The notes under the pieces were generated by a model. It searched no databases. It was not told the origin of the DNA and saw nothing but the letters and a program-made list of their open reading frames with translations. From contig NW_023601322.1 of assembly GCF_014898055.3 (NCBI RefSeq), positions 69,778,740-69,842,739 on the forward strand: DNA of 64,000 bases, given 5' to 3'. Shown piece by piece: positions 1 to 34,200 of the stretch (position 1 is its first letter; the number at the start of each line of letters is the position of its first letter). Both the position numbers and the translations under genes were made by a program. Source of the DNA: Talpa occidentalis. Lineage: Eukaryota > Chordata > Mammalia > Eulipotyphla > Talpidae.

Positions 1-1615
1 AGTCTCTGCAGTAGTCAGTAGTTTGAAACCCTTGGAACAGAAACTTTTTAGAATGTTTTAAGTCCTGTAAACCGACTGTGCAGTTTTTGGGTCTTGATCT
101 TCTTTTTTATGATTTTTTTAAGATGTTATTAAGAAGTATATTTTAACTTTCTTAGGAAAGATTTGATATCCTGAAAACACATCACTAATGAAGTTGCAGA
201 CTAGGTTATAAATACTGAGAAATGCTAAACAGCATTACTGATTAGTTGATAGTCTGTTGGCAAGAGTAAACTTGGTTAATGCTGTTGTCTGTTTTAATTG
301 TGAGTAGGAAACCTGTTCTCTGAGGGTAAGTAAATTCTTTGGAGCCATGTCTCTGGAGCGTCCCCATACTCTGAAGGTCCACAGATTTCCTGCTTACAGC
401 AGTCCCTTGTGCTTCCTTTCAGGAGGCAGGAATGATCCTCTTCCAGCCCAGGGAGTATTGGAGCTATGGGCTGAAGATATAAGATTAACAGCATTAACAG
501 GCATCCCCAGAATGATGACATCTGGATTTGGTAGAACAATAAGGATCCATTTAGTGAGGACTCAATCTTTTTGGAAAAAGCTCTTTCCTCTTCAACTTGT
601 GTATAGGTTAGCAAACTTGTTTTTAGATCCAAAGAATTCCTTGCTTAGGTGGATTACATTTTGCATGTTTAATAATCATATTTCTCAAATTTAGTGAATT
701 TGATCTTTTAGTCTGTTAGGGTAGAATTTAGCTTGTCCCACCATTTGCTCCCACACTAAGCAAAGGAAAGCCTTGAGCTTGCCAGGGAATTCAGCTCATT
801 TCTCATGCTTAGCAAGAAGGTAATTATGTGTATGAGGAGATGACTTTGACTTACTGAGATTAAGACTTGTCTTACTGAGATTAAAACTCAGTTGTGGCCA
901 GTTAGTAGCAGTACCTGTGGGTATCATTGTCTTTGGGCAGAGTGTTCTCATAGTAGGCATATTGATAACCTATCATGTTGCTAGATGCGGTATTGACTAG
1001 TGAAATAAACAGAGATCATTTCTGACACTTATTATAACTAAGGGTTATTTTTATGGGGGAAATAGAAGTGAGTGAATTTTTAAAAAAATTTCCCTTTTAC
1101 ATGATACCATTATGTTTTAGGAAAGAAGAGGTTTAGGAATGTAAACTTTATTTTGATTGTGATCAAATACAATCAAATTCTAAATACAGGTGTGAGGTAT
1201 ACCTTTTTAAAAAGATATTTAAAAGAAAAAAAAGACCCAGAATGGGGGAGAATAAAACTGTTTAAAACTGATTCTTGTTTTACAAAATCTTTTCCATTAC
1301 ACATTTAATTCTTTTGGTGTCTATTTGTTGTGGATTTTATTTTTCCTTTTAAGGTGTTTTTCTTTTGGGGTGGTTGTGTGGGAGGGTGGTGAATGTTACT
1401 TAACTTTTCTAAAATAAGTGATTCTGTGGATCTTTTCAGTAGTGTGTGATTTTCAGATATAGGGCTCCAAAGAATGGGCATATGTCCAATAGTCATTTTC
1501 TTCACTCACATTGTAAATGTTAATATATGGGGAAGAAAGGAATCTAGGTAAGACATATGCAATGAAAGTTACCTGTTTATTCTTAAAAGACTAATAACTT
1601 TACTTGTATTTTTAG
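1..1615 (+). other. FAM13B: FAM13B intron
   Basis: No exon, structural RNA or clear repeat is recognised. The open frames at 294-694 lack homology and splice context. Confidence 0.6.
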
Positions 1616-20875
<19,260 letters not shown>

Positions 20876-20886
20876 ACGGAAAATGT

Positions 20887-20896
20887 TTTATTTATT
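20887..20896 (-). terminator. PKD2L2: Candidate PKD2L2 poly(A) signals (two overlapping AATAAA)
   Basis: The minus strand reads AATAAATAAAA here, about 1.25 kb past the PKD2L2 stop. A second single AATAAA lies at 21190-21195 on the same strand. Either could end PKD2L2; sequence alone cannot choose. Confidence 0.4.
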
Positions 20897-22142
20897 TTCC
20901 CACTACATGTTAAAAGAGAAAAAATGGAGACCTCAGGTGTTCCCTTGTCTTAATGATCTCAAGTCTTTGAATTATCCCAGCCAGGACCATGTGGAGAGGA
21001 TAGCTCGTGGCTGCCTACAGGTCAGGGGGGTGTAAAATAAGGCCATGTTGTTGATTTCCTTGTAGAAATCTAGGGAGAAGATGCAGAGAGAATAGTCAGC
21101 ATTTCTTCTTATCCTTTGAAGAAATTTTGATATGCAATCTCTTAAGAATAGAGCTTGGCCTGAGGAAGGTAGGTAAATTTTTAAATTCCTTTATTCAAGT
21201 TTTTAAATCTAGGGACAATTATTGAACACCAATGTGAAAGTTGAGTTTGTGGTCAAGTGATGATATTTGGGTTAAGACAACACATTGCTCTTCTATGAGG
21301 GCTTATGTAACCTAGAAAAATTAGAATTATTTTCTTCCAGTTTCCAAAATGTTAGCTATGCACAGCTTTCCAGCAATCTAAGCAGGACATTTGCAGCACC
21401 CTACACTTGCCAAACATGACTTATCACCCTGATAATCCTGCCTTGCCTTTTAATTTTTTTTAAGTATATTTGCATTTAAAATAGTTGAGGAGAAGCACCT
21501 TTGGGGAACTTTCAGTGTGCCACTTTAGAAATTGTCTAGATGAATTTCCAGTTTGAAGATACTAGTGAAATTTCCGTGGGTTGTTGGGAAGTTTGTTCAT
21601 CTGCATTTCAGCTATTTTCAGGAAACTTCAAATTGAGAAGAATAGAGGTGAGATTATTTTACTTGGAGCTGTATATAATGGTTTTCAAGAATCCTAAGCA
21701 TTTAGTAATTTATGGAGAGTAAGTCAGAACATGCTACATGATAAGAGCACCAACAGTTCTTAAACTCTGTGTCACACTGAGAAAATTGCCTTTGTCTACC
21801 TAATTATTGGACTATTAATTAGAGATATACCTTATGAACTATATTATATTGTTCTTGTCCCTTTGCATTCCTAGAATTTAATAATAAATCTCATTATAAA
21901 ATCCTTTTTGTTTATCAGTGTGGGTATACTTGGGAGGCTTACAGTGTGATTGTATATTGACACCTATTCAGGGGCACTTGATTCTCAGAAATCATTTGAT
22001 GATTATCATCCCCGATGATAGCTCAATAATATGTGTTTCAGTGCTTTTAAAGCCTTCCTAAAGTTGGGACAAGTTTAGGAAATATAAAATAAATCTTTGT
22101 TAGAAATGCTCAATGCATCACAGAGTCTCACCTCCATTTGTC

Positions 22143-22236
22143 TTACTGTAGAGCTGAAACCTTTCTCATCACTCGGTTTAGTTTCAAACTGACATAGTGT
22201 AATTCTTTCTCCAGTTCCACGGCATATAAAAAGAGT
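22143..22236 (-). CDS. PKD2L2: PKD2L2 exon 14, coding part and stop
   Basis: After agactctag-type acceptor (ctag, AG at 22238-22237) it encodes [20 protein letters not shown], then [10 protein letters not shown] and TAA (22145-22143). The final Gln adds one residue relative to the human end I recall. Confidence 0.93.
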
Positions 22237-25200
22237 CTAGAGGATTATTTAGGAGGAAGTAAAGAATGAGTCAGTAGCATACTTTCATGTGAGTGGGAAC
22301 AAAGAATTTTAAGCTCTTAAAACTGCCTAGTATGGCCAGTGGTGAATCTAATATTCTAAAACTGTGGAGAACAGTATTTGCTTTGGTAACAGGTGCATAT
22401 GATAGTTTCAATTGTTTAGAGCCATATGAATAAAAGAAATTGTTCTCCTTAGAGTCTTGCACTTTCTGTTTAATGTTAAAGTTGGGTAAAAAGTTTAAAA
22501 ATGTGGCATCTCAACAGAATAAGGTGGTGGGTTCAGGAGAGTAATGTGCATAACCCATGTCTCTAACCCCCATCTGATGATACCCTATAGTTCTCTGGTT
22601 AGAACACATACTTACTCTCGAAACTCTTGATGAGTGACAGGCTGGTAGTCATCTTGAATTTCTGCAGAATAATACTTTTTCTCAAGCCTCTCTTTCCATT
22701 TTTTCATCTGCTCTGCACTTTGAATCTCCTGTCAAGTTAGAGGAAAAGTCCAGGCTGCAATTTTTTTTATCAGTTTTTCTCTACTTAAGGTCTTTGGCAC
22801 ACAAGCATTACAGTGTTGAGAATCTTAAACTATTCTCTCCAGGGTTGTGGTTTTGAGACCAGTTGGCTTTTTGCTTTGCCTGTTTTTAGGTCTTTGCATC
22901 AGCAGAGTTACTTCAGAGGTTGGTGTAAGAACTGCATAGCAGAGTTAGGGTGCTGATTATTATTTTTATTATTGTGACTTGTAAATATGGACAGTGAATT
23001 CTTGTTTCACTGACTCTTTCCCTCTGCACTTCCAGCTGAGTAGTTTCCTGATTTTTTTCCTTTACTTGACCAAAGCTGAGATTTTTTTTTTCTGTATTGC
23101 CGTACTTGAAAGAAGGAAATGTACTTCAGAGTACATCTGTGGGTATTTGCTTCTCATGGAGACTCCTACTCTTACCTTACTCCAATTGCCTCTTCTTAAT
23201 TACTGAATCAATCTGTATGTTCAATCTATATCAATTTATAAGCTCGTTCCAGAAAATTTTTATTGCTGCACCTTTCTCTGATCTTAAAGGATCCTGTGTT
23301 TTGTCCTTAATGGCACCCAAATACCTTTTTTCCCAATTTCAGAAAAAACGCCCTGTGCATTGTGGGAAATAGGGACAATCTTGGAGGAAGATGTGATTCA
23401 AAGACTTCTCAATTAATATGAAATTTCCCTGCTCCTGCAGGGAAACAATGTGGTATGTCATAGGTAACAATGTGGATGTCTTTTAATAAGGGTTCTGAAT
23501 TCCTTCCTTGGAAGAGATGGTGATGCTTAAGTTTATATGCTGTTTACCTGATGAATGTGTGCTGATCTGGTCTGAGAAAGTATTATAGCAGCGTCTATCT
23601 TCAACATATCTGAAGTAGGAAAAGATGACTTTCAATCCTGAATAGAAGGATTCTATTTATGAGAGTTTCTTTGAAGGACCTCCTTGCCATTTGCAGTCAA
23701 GTATTTATCAGGGCACAGTCAGAGAAAGAAACCACATTAGATAATTTAGGAAGGGGATTTGCTATAGAGAATTCTGAGATATTAGAGGACTGTAAGGAAA
23801 GGTTACTGGAAATCTGATGGGGATTGAACTGAATCTGTAGATTGCTTTGGATTGTATGGATATTTTAATCATGAATAATAATGAGATGTAGTGAATTCTG
23901 ATAGTCTGAATGTGATATGTCTTCACTTTCAATGATAGTTTTTAATTCCTTCTGTTTCTTGATGATTTCCCCCATTATAATCTCTGTGTTTATTCTATTT
24001 ACTGGGTTGTAGTTTCTTTTTACTGATAGAAGTAGCCTTTTTATTTATACTACTATTTTGTTTCTAATTCATTCTGCTTTTCTTTGGTCTTATTTCTGTT
24101 TACTTATTCTAATTTTTTTTGAGTCACATGCTAAAATTCTTTCCAGTCTTTGATTTTTATTAATAAATTTGAGGTTATTAATTTCCTCTGGGTTTTCTTT
24201 GATTTTATCTTTAGATTCTGCTATAGTGTTTTTAATTTTTTTTTTTTTTTTAGGAATTCTGCAATGTTATATTTTCTCTTTGATATAAGAATTGTTCAAA
24301 AGACCATTTAAAATTTCTTATTAAAGGATTTTCATTTTCTATTTTGGTTAATATATTTTTGTGTTGTTTTCAGAGAATTTTTCACACATTATCTACAGTT
24401 TTGAATTTGAGATTTTCTTTGTGGCCTAATATATATTCAGTTTTCATGAATGGGTTTTTGAAAAGCAGCTGTATCTTTTGAGAGTATGCCTAACTCTAAG
24501 ATTGCCTAATTCAATATATTGTTTTGGTCTTCTTTACCCTTTAATTTTCCTTAATCTGTTCTCTGATTTTAGTATTGTTCTTATTTCTCATTTTATAAAT
24601 CTAATAGTTTTATCTTTGTGGAAGTTGATGCCATATTATTTGGTGCATAGTAATCAGCTATTAAAGTTGATCTTATCTTTATAAAGCTCCCTTCATGTCG
24701 AGTTTTTGTCTAGAATTGTACTTTAACTTAGATGTGCCCCCTGGTAGCTTTTGCTGGCATATTAATAACTGTGCTCATGCTTTCATATTTAACTTTTTTG
24801 AATCATTTTGTTTTAGGTATATATTTTAGTGTATAGTGTAGAATTAGACATTGCTGTGTGATTCAATTGGAAAATATGTGCTTTTTAAATAAATTAGGAT
24901 TATTTGCCTTTACTGAATATCACAACTATCTGGCTAGAGTTATAGCATAATATTTATGTTACATTTTTCAAGTTTTTTACTGTGTGGTATATTTTCAGTT
25001 CTTATTTTTTTGGTACTTCTGCCCCTTAGCATGTTGTATGTGTTTTTGTTTTAGTGGTTTGTCTTTATTCAGCTATCTCTATATGCCCGGAATCTGCCCT
25101 CTCTTGCTTTGGTTCCCTCAACCAGGACCCAAACCACTTAAGGGAAAAATGCTGCCAATGAAACACTGTCAAACACAAGGCGAGGCTTGATTTCAGAGAT

Positions 25201-28200
25201 GCTAAAATGTGGGAAAAATGGGTTATAACTCAGTAAAACAATATCTTATGTGTTAATGCATGATGACTTTTCCAACAACCGAATATTAAATGTGTGAAAG
25301 CTGCTTTTTGGTTATTAATTCTAAATAATGTTCTTTAACTTTTAGCTATTATATGTGAACCAGTCACTGAAGCTTTTATGTTGTATCACTCTCTGTTTTT
25401 CCACAATTTCTCCAACCATCCCTGGTTTGCTGAAGCTTATCCTCTTGTAGAATCCTCAGGAATACAGTAGTACTCAAAACTGTTTGAACCTTTATTCTTA
25501 AAAAATTCATGGTTTACATTTTTCTCTCCTGAAATATACTATATGTATTCTTCTATTGACTTACAGTGTTGGATGTTGTCCTATTAGCCTGATTGTCTTT
25601 TCCTTTTACTTAAACCCAAATTTTACTTGTTTACACAAGTAAACAAGTTGTCACAAGTCTTGTGTTATTCTAGGTAGTTTTTTTCCAGGTACACAGTATA
25701 TCTTTAAATGTATATTGTTTGGCCTCTCTGGTGGTGCAGGCAGTTCAGCACAGTGCTGTGAAGCTGTCCACAGCCTCTGCAGTGCTGGTTCGATCCCTGC
25801 TGGCCTCGGAGATGTCCGCTGCTCCCCTCAGCAGTGTATTTCAGTCATTCTGCCTGTTCTGTTCCCGGCTTTGTCTCTGGTGAATCCTCTCACCCTCCCG
25901 CACATCTGGCCTATACCCCAGTTCTTGTATAAATAAACTTAAAAAAAAAAATGTTTTTTAATTCAGAAATGGCTTATAGAATCATAAATATTTAAATAAT
26001 ATCAAACTCAGGGGAAAGTTACAAAAATAATACACATTTATTCTCTAAAAGTATTTGAATTTGTCAACATGAATGCCCCTTTGTCCCTGAATTTTTTTTT
26101 TTTTTTAATTGGGGTGTAGGCCAGAGGTGCCAGGGGTGAGGTGCGGTGGTGAGAGGACTCACCAAAGACAGAGTGGGGAGCAGAACAGGTAGATTTGCTG
26201 AAATACACTACTGCAGTGAGCAGAGGACCAGACAGCAGAGGTCTTCTGCACCATGTGTTTTAGCTCCCTGGTTGGGGATTGAACTCAGCCCTAGCAGTGA
26301 TAGTGCTGAGACTTAACCCCTAGGCCACCAAGGAGGGCCCTGTCCCTGAATCCTTTAGTGTATATTTTCTGCATACAAAGATGTTTTCCTTTATGATTAT
26401 CATACAACAATCAGAATCAGAAATTTTATGTCAATATATTATTATATCAAATTCTAAGTTCCTTATTCAAATAATACCAGTTTTTTCAGTGATGCCCTTT
26501 ACTATAAAAGGACCCAGTCCAGGATTGTACATTATATTTACTTGTCATTTAATTTCATTCTGTCTGGCATAGTTCTTAGCATTATCTTGACTTTCATAGC
26601 TTTGACAGTTTTGAAGAATGCAGGCCAGTTACTTTGCAGACTATCTCAGTTTTGTGTGACGTTTCATTATGTTATGAATCTTTGGCAGCAATGTTACAAA
26701 GGATGAGGAACAACCAGAAGGGGTAGAACATTGTTCTGTTGGTTTTTTTTCTGGTGCAGCGGGTTGAGGGCCCTGCTGTGAAGCTGTCTGCAGCCTCTGC
26801 AGCGTGGGTTTGCTTCCTGTTTGATTTCCCAGGGAGAAACCCACATGGTGCAGCAGACCTCTCCTGCCTCGCCCTCAGCAGTGTCTTCGGTCTGTCTGCC
26901 TGTTCTACTCCCCGATCTATCTCTGGTGAATTCTGTCACCCTCTCACGCCTCTGATTGTACCCCAGTTCTTGTATAAATAAATAAATCTTCAAAAAAAAC
27001 AACATACATTTTTTAAAAATTATGACATTACAGTATGTAGGGGTTTGCTTTATAATTTTTTTTTAAGATTTATTTATTTATTTATACAAGCACTGGGTAC
27101 AGTCAGAAGCGCAGGAGGGTGAGAGAATTCACCAGAGCCAGAGCAGGGAACAGAACAGGCAGACTGACGAAATACACTGCTGAGGGGAGCAGCGGGCGAG
27201 ACAGGAAAGGTCTGTCGTGCCATGTGGGACCCTTGCTGGCGGCTGGGAATTGAGCCAGTGCTGCAGAGGCTGTGAGCAGCTTCGCAGCCCAGCCAGCGCT
27301 CAACAGCTGCACCACCAGGGGAGGCCCTTTACAATCATTTTTAAATAAATCATTTGTTAAATATAAGATACAGATTTTGAAATATAAAAATTAAAGTGAT
27401 TTATCACGGTAATGATTATAAAAGATAAATTATATAATTATCTGAATAGCATATACTCACTGAACCATATGTGATAATCCTCAGTGAGTGTACCTGTAAG
27501 ACTAATTTATCTGCTGAGAGCAATAACATGAGATGGAGCATATAAAATCCAAATGGTTTGTCCTAAACAGGAAAGGATCTAGATCTTGGGAGAAATATTT
27601 GGAGGTGTCAATTGCTGCTCTCAGAAATGCAAATTGAATCTTACAATTTTTTTTTTAAAGCACATTTTAACTAAAATTATTCTTTATGAGAAAATTAAAA
27701 TTTTACCTTTTCATCAAAGCCTTCTCTTCTGGCTTTTTCAGCCAAATCCCCCGTTTTCATACTGAAAGTATAAAATAAAAATCAGAGACATATGACAGTA
27801 ATAGGAAACTGCCAGCGTAAAATACAATCAGATGTACAGTAAGGATCTGGAGTGCATTTTTGTTCTTTCTCATAATCTAATTATTTGGAAAAATGTCATT
27901 AATAAGTTCTCCCAAGTATCACATTTCTAGCTGGGAAAAAAATTCATGTTACCTTTTGTCTTCATCCTTTTTGGGTTTCTTTAGTCTGAGTTTTTCGAGA
28001 ACATTGTTGTAACTCTGGACATAATGAAAGACAGTTTAGAAGTTAATCAAAAATATATCCCATTGTGTTAATTTTTGATCAAGATAATGGAAATATGATA
28101 TGCTTATCTCTATGGACTACTAAAGAAATCTGGAGGCACGTGTTAATGATTATCCTTCTTTCACTTTGTCATCACTCAAGGTTTCTGATCTGCTGGTGAA

Positions 28201-31200
28201 AAAGAAAAGGGCACTCTTGGAGGCATCACATTTGACCTTGAAAAAAATCTTTTGAAAGCATTAACATTTGTTGCATTAAGGATGTTAACAATTTAACACA
28301 TCCAATGAAATGAAGAGACAAATGATAAGGAAAACACAAAGCAATTAGGGGACATCTTAATAGTTTTCTTTTATAGGTAAGTTCTTGGACAGAGTAAACC
28401 CTACTAAAGCCCACAGCTATTAGGACCTTTCTTATGTGAAGTGCTGTGATGAGAGCCGTGAGGTTACAGAGGTGGCAGATGGCACGGCATGACTGCTATT
28501 AGTCAAAGTGAGGTAGATGTCCAGAGGTCAAGGAAGAGTCCACTCTGTCGGGAAGAATAGAATGTCAAGGGAGGGAATGGGAGGGGAAAAAAGACTGAAA
28601 AATTTTAGTAGAGAAGTCATACAATCAGCTGGACTGGCATGTAGAAGAGGCTACGGAAGTCTGGGTGAAAGGTACTCAAGGCCCTAATGTAGTGGTAGTA
28701 GAATTCAAAGTGTGCTTGACTTCCACAATTGTGAGCAATTGAACCGTAAACATGCATTGGCAACAGAACAAGGAAATTTAAAAAATCCAAGGTTTTGTGT
28801 CAGGTAACTGAGAAAAAGAGTGTTGCCCTTAAGAGAAACAGGAAAAGTGGAAGACACGGAGTTCTGAGTTTAGATTGTTAGGAGAAATTTACCAGCATCT
28901 AATTTGAAAGAGTTTTACTGTAATACCAACAGTGCTTTGCATTTAGTGAATAGCTCAGTTACTATTAGATACATTGAACTCTGAAATAATTTTGGACATA
29001 TTTTTAATCCCAAAGAGCAAATGTCACTTAAGCCCAGTGACAAAACACTGGACCAGAAAACCACTACCATGTGGGGTTTAAATGTTACTTAAACTACAAG
29101 AGTATAAGCTGAGAAAATTTAATTAGGGGAAAAAATTGACATACCTTTTTAATCATTTTACCAAGTTCAAAGTCTGGCCTTCTGCCTAATGAATAATCAG
29201 CTTTCACTTCAGAATAGGTGTTATTAATTATAGCCAAGAACATGTTCTGAGGAGAAATATTCAAACAACAGCTTTAATAAAATTTTAGTTTAAGTATTAG
29301 TGACAAATGCTTGGATTTTAAAAATTAGGTTAAAAATTTAACATCAATATAAAGATTGTTCTGTAGCCTACAATATAGAATGGGGATGTATAGTGTGTGG
29401 ATATGAAAATACATTTATGGTAAATGAGAAAAGCAGAATGGAAAATACTGCACATGAACTGGCTCCTTATAGTCATTGCAAATATTTCATATCAGAAAAA
29501 AAATAATGTAATTACCTGTTTAGAAAGGTGGTTTTAAAAAAATCCATAGAAGTTAAGTGCACACTCTCACTGAGATGCCAATGACTGCTAACATCCAGAA
29601 AACAAAATTGTGGAGAGACAGTACTCTGATTACCCCTGATCCCCCAGTCCACCTCTCCACCTTCACTGTGGCTCAACTCTGTCATCCTGAGGATGCTGCC
29701 CCCTCTAGGGGATAACTGCTACATGTGTCCCCAAAATTTTTTTCTAGAGGAGTAGCAGTACCTTGAAGAAGACAAGGTTCTGGAGGCCAAGAAGCTTTGT
29801 CCTGAGCATATGTGAGAGACCCACCCCGTGAGCTTTCAGCTGTAACAGCCAAAAACCATATGGGCAGAATATTAATGGCCAAATTCATACCTAATGTATG
29901 GGATGTCTAAGGATGGAGAGACCTGGGCATTCAAGTTCTATATGTGAAAGAGTCAGCACATCTCCAACACAGTTAACACCCAGATGGTAACTAGAGAGGT
30001 CATAATCGCCACTGGGCAACATGAAAACATGTAGACACTGGACTAGGGAACCTGATTACTAGGGAGTCACATCATTCTTAATAATGTAAAGTGTTCTGAC
30101 AGCTAAGCTGTGATACCATAATTTCTTCTAAGTAATTTTATTTTTCTAAAAGATTAAGAAAAAAAAAAAGAGCAAGTGTTTATTCTTACCAGCAGGACAA
30201 AGAACACAAAAAAGATGAAAGTGACGAAGTAAATGGGTCCCAAGACACGACTGACTTGCTGAATACCAGCAAAATTAAAATCTCCAAGAACAATTCGAAA
30301 TTGTGCAAATCTTTAATGGAAAGAAAGAAAAATATCAGAATATTCTAATCCTTCACACATTATGTGACAATTGATGGGGGTTACTAATGTATTTGGGAGC
30401 ATGGTCCTGAAGTTTATTTCATTCTCTCAATTACTATAAAAACTTGGTTTTGTTGTAAAGTGGCATTTTATAAACCTTTATTTTAAAAATGAAAAATTAA
30501 AATGCTTTGAATGAGTTTATAGTGGTTGTGGAGGTAGAATTAATATTTCTTAACTTGAACTCTTTTCTTACCATTAATTTGCAGTGGCATTGCCAGACAT
30601 ACCATGGACATATTGTAAGTTATGTGTACCAATTCTTTATTATAAAGGGAAATCTGGCAAGGAATTTTTAATATTTTGTAGATAGTTTGCATGATTGGTT
30701 GGTCAGTCAAAAAGGAGAACACTTCTTTTTTCCTTGTTGATTTTGCCAATCACATGAAGGCACATAGGGCTGTCTACAATGAAGGAAGAAAATGTATTCA
30801 AAGAAATAGGCTACTTGGAGTCCTAGGTCTCAGAGTTAACTGGAATTTCACCAATAACCAAGACCTGACTAAGTCATACCTTAAAATATTTATCCAGTTC
30901 TTAATATAAGTTTGTAATGCTCCAACCAAAAGATATGCTGAATGGGAACAATACTCAAGTTTCAACAAATCAAGTATCTTTTTTTCTCTCTGGCATAGAA
31001 CAGTAAAAGGCTCTGTTGTTTCTAATTTGATCTTTCAACTTCATTTGTCATATATAAGAAATGGTAAGTTAAAGGCTCCATTCTCTTCAGAAATTAGCTC
31101 ATTAACTAAAGCTGCCATTTTGTCCTTTTCTGTTAGGAAAGTGAAAATAATACTAAGAATTTAAAAAAATGATTTACTGATAAAATCACATAGGAACTGG

Positions 31201-34200
31201 AAACTTCAAATACAGTGATATTGTCATTTCTCTCTCTCTTTTTTTAAAGATTTATTTATTTATACAAGCACTGGGTCCAGTCAGAAGTGCAGGAAGTTGA
31301 CAGAAATCACCAGAGCCAGAGGGGAGAGCAGAGCAGGCAGACTGATGAAATACACTGCTGAGGGGAGCAGCGGGCATGGCAGAGGTCTGTTGCACCATGT
31401 GGGACCTTCGCCGGTGGCGGGGGATCAAACCGGCGCAGCAGAGGCTGCGGACAGCTTCGCAACCCAGCGCCACCAGGGAGGCCCCGTCATTTTTATCTTA
31501 ATTGGAGTTTAATTTATCCCCTTTTTTTCAATCTAAAAGCATTGCGCAAGAATGAAAAATAATGTAAAAAAAGTATAAAATTAAAAAATATATGTTAAAA
31601 ATGCTGATGCTTAAAATTCAAGCATCATTTTTATGTAACTAATATTATAAGAACCTTTCCAATAAAGTCAAAGGGACAGACTTCAAATTAAAAAAAAAAA
31701 TTTAAAAAAAATAAAAGGAACCTATGATCCTTTAGTATATAGTGCTACATTGGAAAAAACTATTGTAATGTTTTGATACTACTGCTAATTTTCTAAAGTT
31801 TTCTCTTAGTGAATTAAAATAGCTAATAAGATTTTTTCCATAATATTGTACTATTTGTGTTAATAAGACTTTCTAGTTTCTCACTTGGAGGTGTAATTGG
31901 GTAATCACTGTTCCTAAGACTTCTCCAAATATTGCCTCTATTTCACTCTCCTTCTGTAACTCCTAAACTCTCTTCTCAGTCTATCCTTCATGTCTCATAC
32001 CATCTCCTAATATTTTGTGTGTATCACATTTTAAAATAATTTTTGACCTATTTTCACTTTATTCTTTATCTGTATTATTTGCAGTCAAACCTGTTGACCA
32101 GATTTTAATGACAACTACTATAGTTTTCAGCTCTAGAATTCTTTTTGATACTTTTTTCAAGTAAGTCACATTTTATACATCCTGTTCTCTGAAGATATCT
32201 TTAATTTTCTCTATGTCGTAAATATTGCTTGATTAGTATCTGAAATCAGTGTTTCTATTATACCTGGTTCTTGCTTATGCTTTTTTTCCCCCTTGTGTAT
32301 CAGGTTATGTTCAAATAACCTTCAATTATATTTTAAAATTACTTGTAGAAGCAATTTAAGGATTTTACATTTAAGGATTTTAAATTTTAAAAATTACTTG
32401 AATTTAAGGATTAGATAACTTTGTCCAGAGAGGTTTTTTGTTCAATTCTGTGGTGCATGCAAGCATTCTAGCCTGAGACCATTTTAATCCAAATTCAAAT
32501 TGAGATTCCTTGGGCTATCATGGCCAATAAAGCCAGACACAGGGCATTTAAGACCTTGTACTCCCAACATCTTGGGCAGTGCTCTGATTGCTGGAGCAAT
32601 GTTTGGAATTTAAAGGACCAGTGCCCTTCCCTCCTTTATTTTTCTCTTTTTCCCATTTTGGGAGCCAGATATTAAAGACTAGGACATTCAAATGCAGCTG
32701 CCTATACAGAGGAAATCAGAAGGTCACTATGCCCAAGGAAAGCCATGGGTTGAGGAAAGACCTGAGAAGTTCACACTTCGGCCTGGCCCCTAGCACAGAG
32801 ACATCTGACAACAATAAAATACAAAACCAAAAAACAACAAACCCTTGAGAAGAGAGAGTCTGATTTCTAGAGTTACCAATATGATGTAAGAACAAAATGG
32901 AAATATCAAATAGAAATCCTATGAAGAGGGCCTCTCCTGGTGGCACAGCAGTTGAGCGCTGGGCTGCAAAGTTGCCTGCAGCCTCTGCAGCACTGGTTCG
33001 ATCCCCGGCCACCAGGCGAGGGTCCCACATGGCGTGCTGACCTCTCCTGCTGCCCACTGCTCCCCTCAGCAGTGTACTTCAGTCCTTCTGCCTGTTCTGC
33101 TCCCTACTCTGGCTCTGGTGAATTCTCTCACCCTCCTGAAGTACTTGTATAAATAAATAAATCTTAAAAAAAAAAAAAAAGAGAATCCTATGAAGAAACC
33201 AAAAAGAAATTCTAGAGCTGAAAAGTACAGCTGAAATGCAAAGTTCACTACAGGGATTCAAAGGAAGATTTGATTAGGCAGAATAAAAAAATAGCACACT
33301 TGAGACAGAACAATTGAAAATATTGTCTTCGGCTCAGAAAGAAAGAAGATTAAAGAAAAGTGAACAGAGCATCGTCAAGTGGACCAACAAATGCATAAAC
33401 ACATGAAAGGATGTTTAATTATCATTAATCACTGGGGTGATGCAAATTAAAACTACAAGATCATGTCATACCTGTTAGGATAACTATTTTAAAAAAAATC
33501 CAGGGCCTCCCCAGTGGCGCAGCGGTTGAGCACTGGGCTGTGAAGCTGCCTGCAGCCTCTGCAGCACTGGTTCGATCCCTGGCCACCGGGCAAGGGTCCC
33601 ACATGGCGACACAGACCTCTCCTGTTGCGCCTGCTGCTCCCCTCAGCAGTGTATTTCGTCAGGCTCCCTGTTCTGTTCCCCGCTCTGGCTCTGGTGAATT
33701 CTCTCACCCTCCCATGCTTCTGACTGTACCCAGTGCTTGTATAAACAAATAAATAAATCTTTTAAAAAAAAAATCCAAAAAAAAGCAATTACTGGTGAAG
33801 AGGTGGAGAAGTTAGAACTTGTGTTTACTGTTAGTGGGAATGTGAAATGATAATGTTGCTATCAAAAGCAGTATGCCAGTTCCAAAAAAACCCTCAACAC
33901 AGAATTATAGTATGACCCAGCAATTCCATCTCTGCATATATATCAGAAAAGAATTGAAAGCAGGGTCTTGAAAAAGATAGTAGCATCAGTAATAGCACTG
34001 TTCACCCTCCAAGTGTTCCCTAACAGATGACAGATATACAAAATGTGGTATATACATACAATGGAATATTCAGTCTTAAAGAGCAAGGACATTCTGACGT
34101 GAATCTCGAAGACATTATGTTAAGTGAAATAAATCAGTCACGAAAAGATAAGTATGGTACAACTGCATTAGGTACCTAGTAATCAAAACTGTAGACAGAA

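Noticed and set aside
347..694. A 115-codon plus-strand open frame and its shadow on the other strand.
   Set aside because: No similarity to FAM13B or to any family I know, and no splice context.
25626..25647. Perfect palindrome CTTGTTTAC-ACAA-GTAAACAAG.
   Set aside because: Only 9 bp of stem, common by chance in AT-rich intron.
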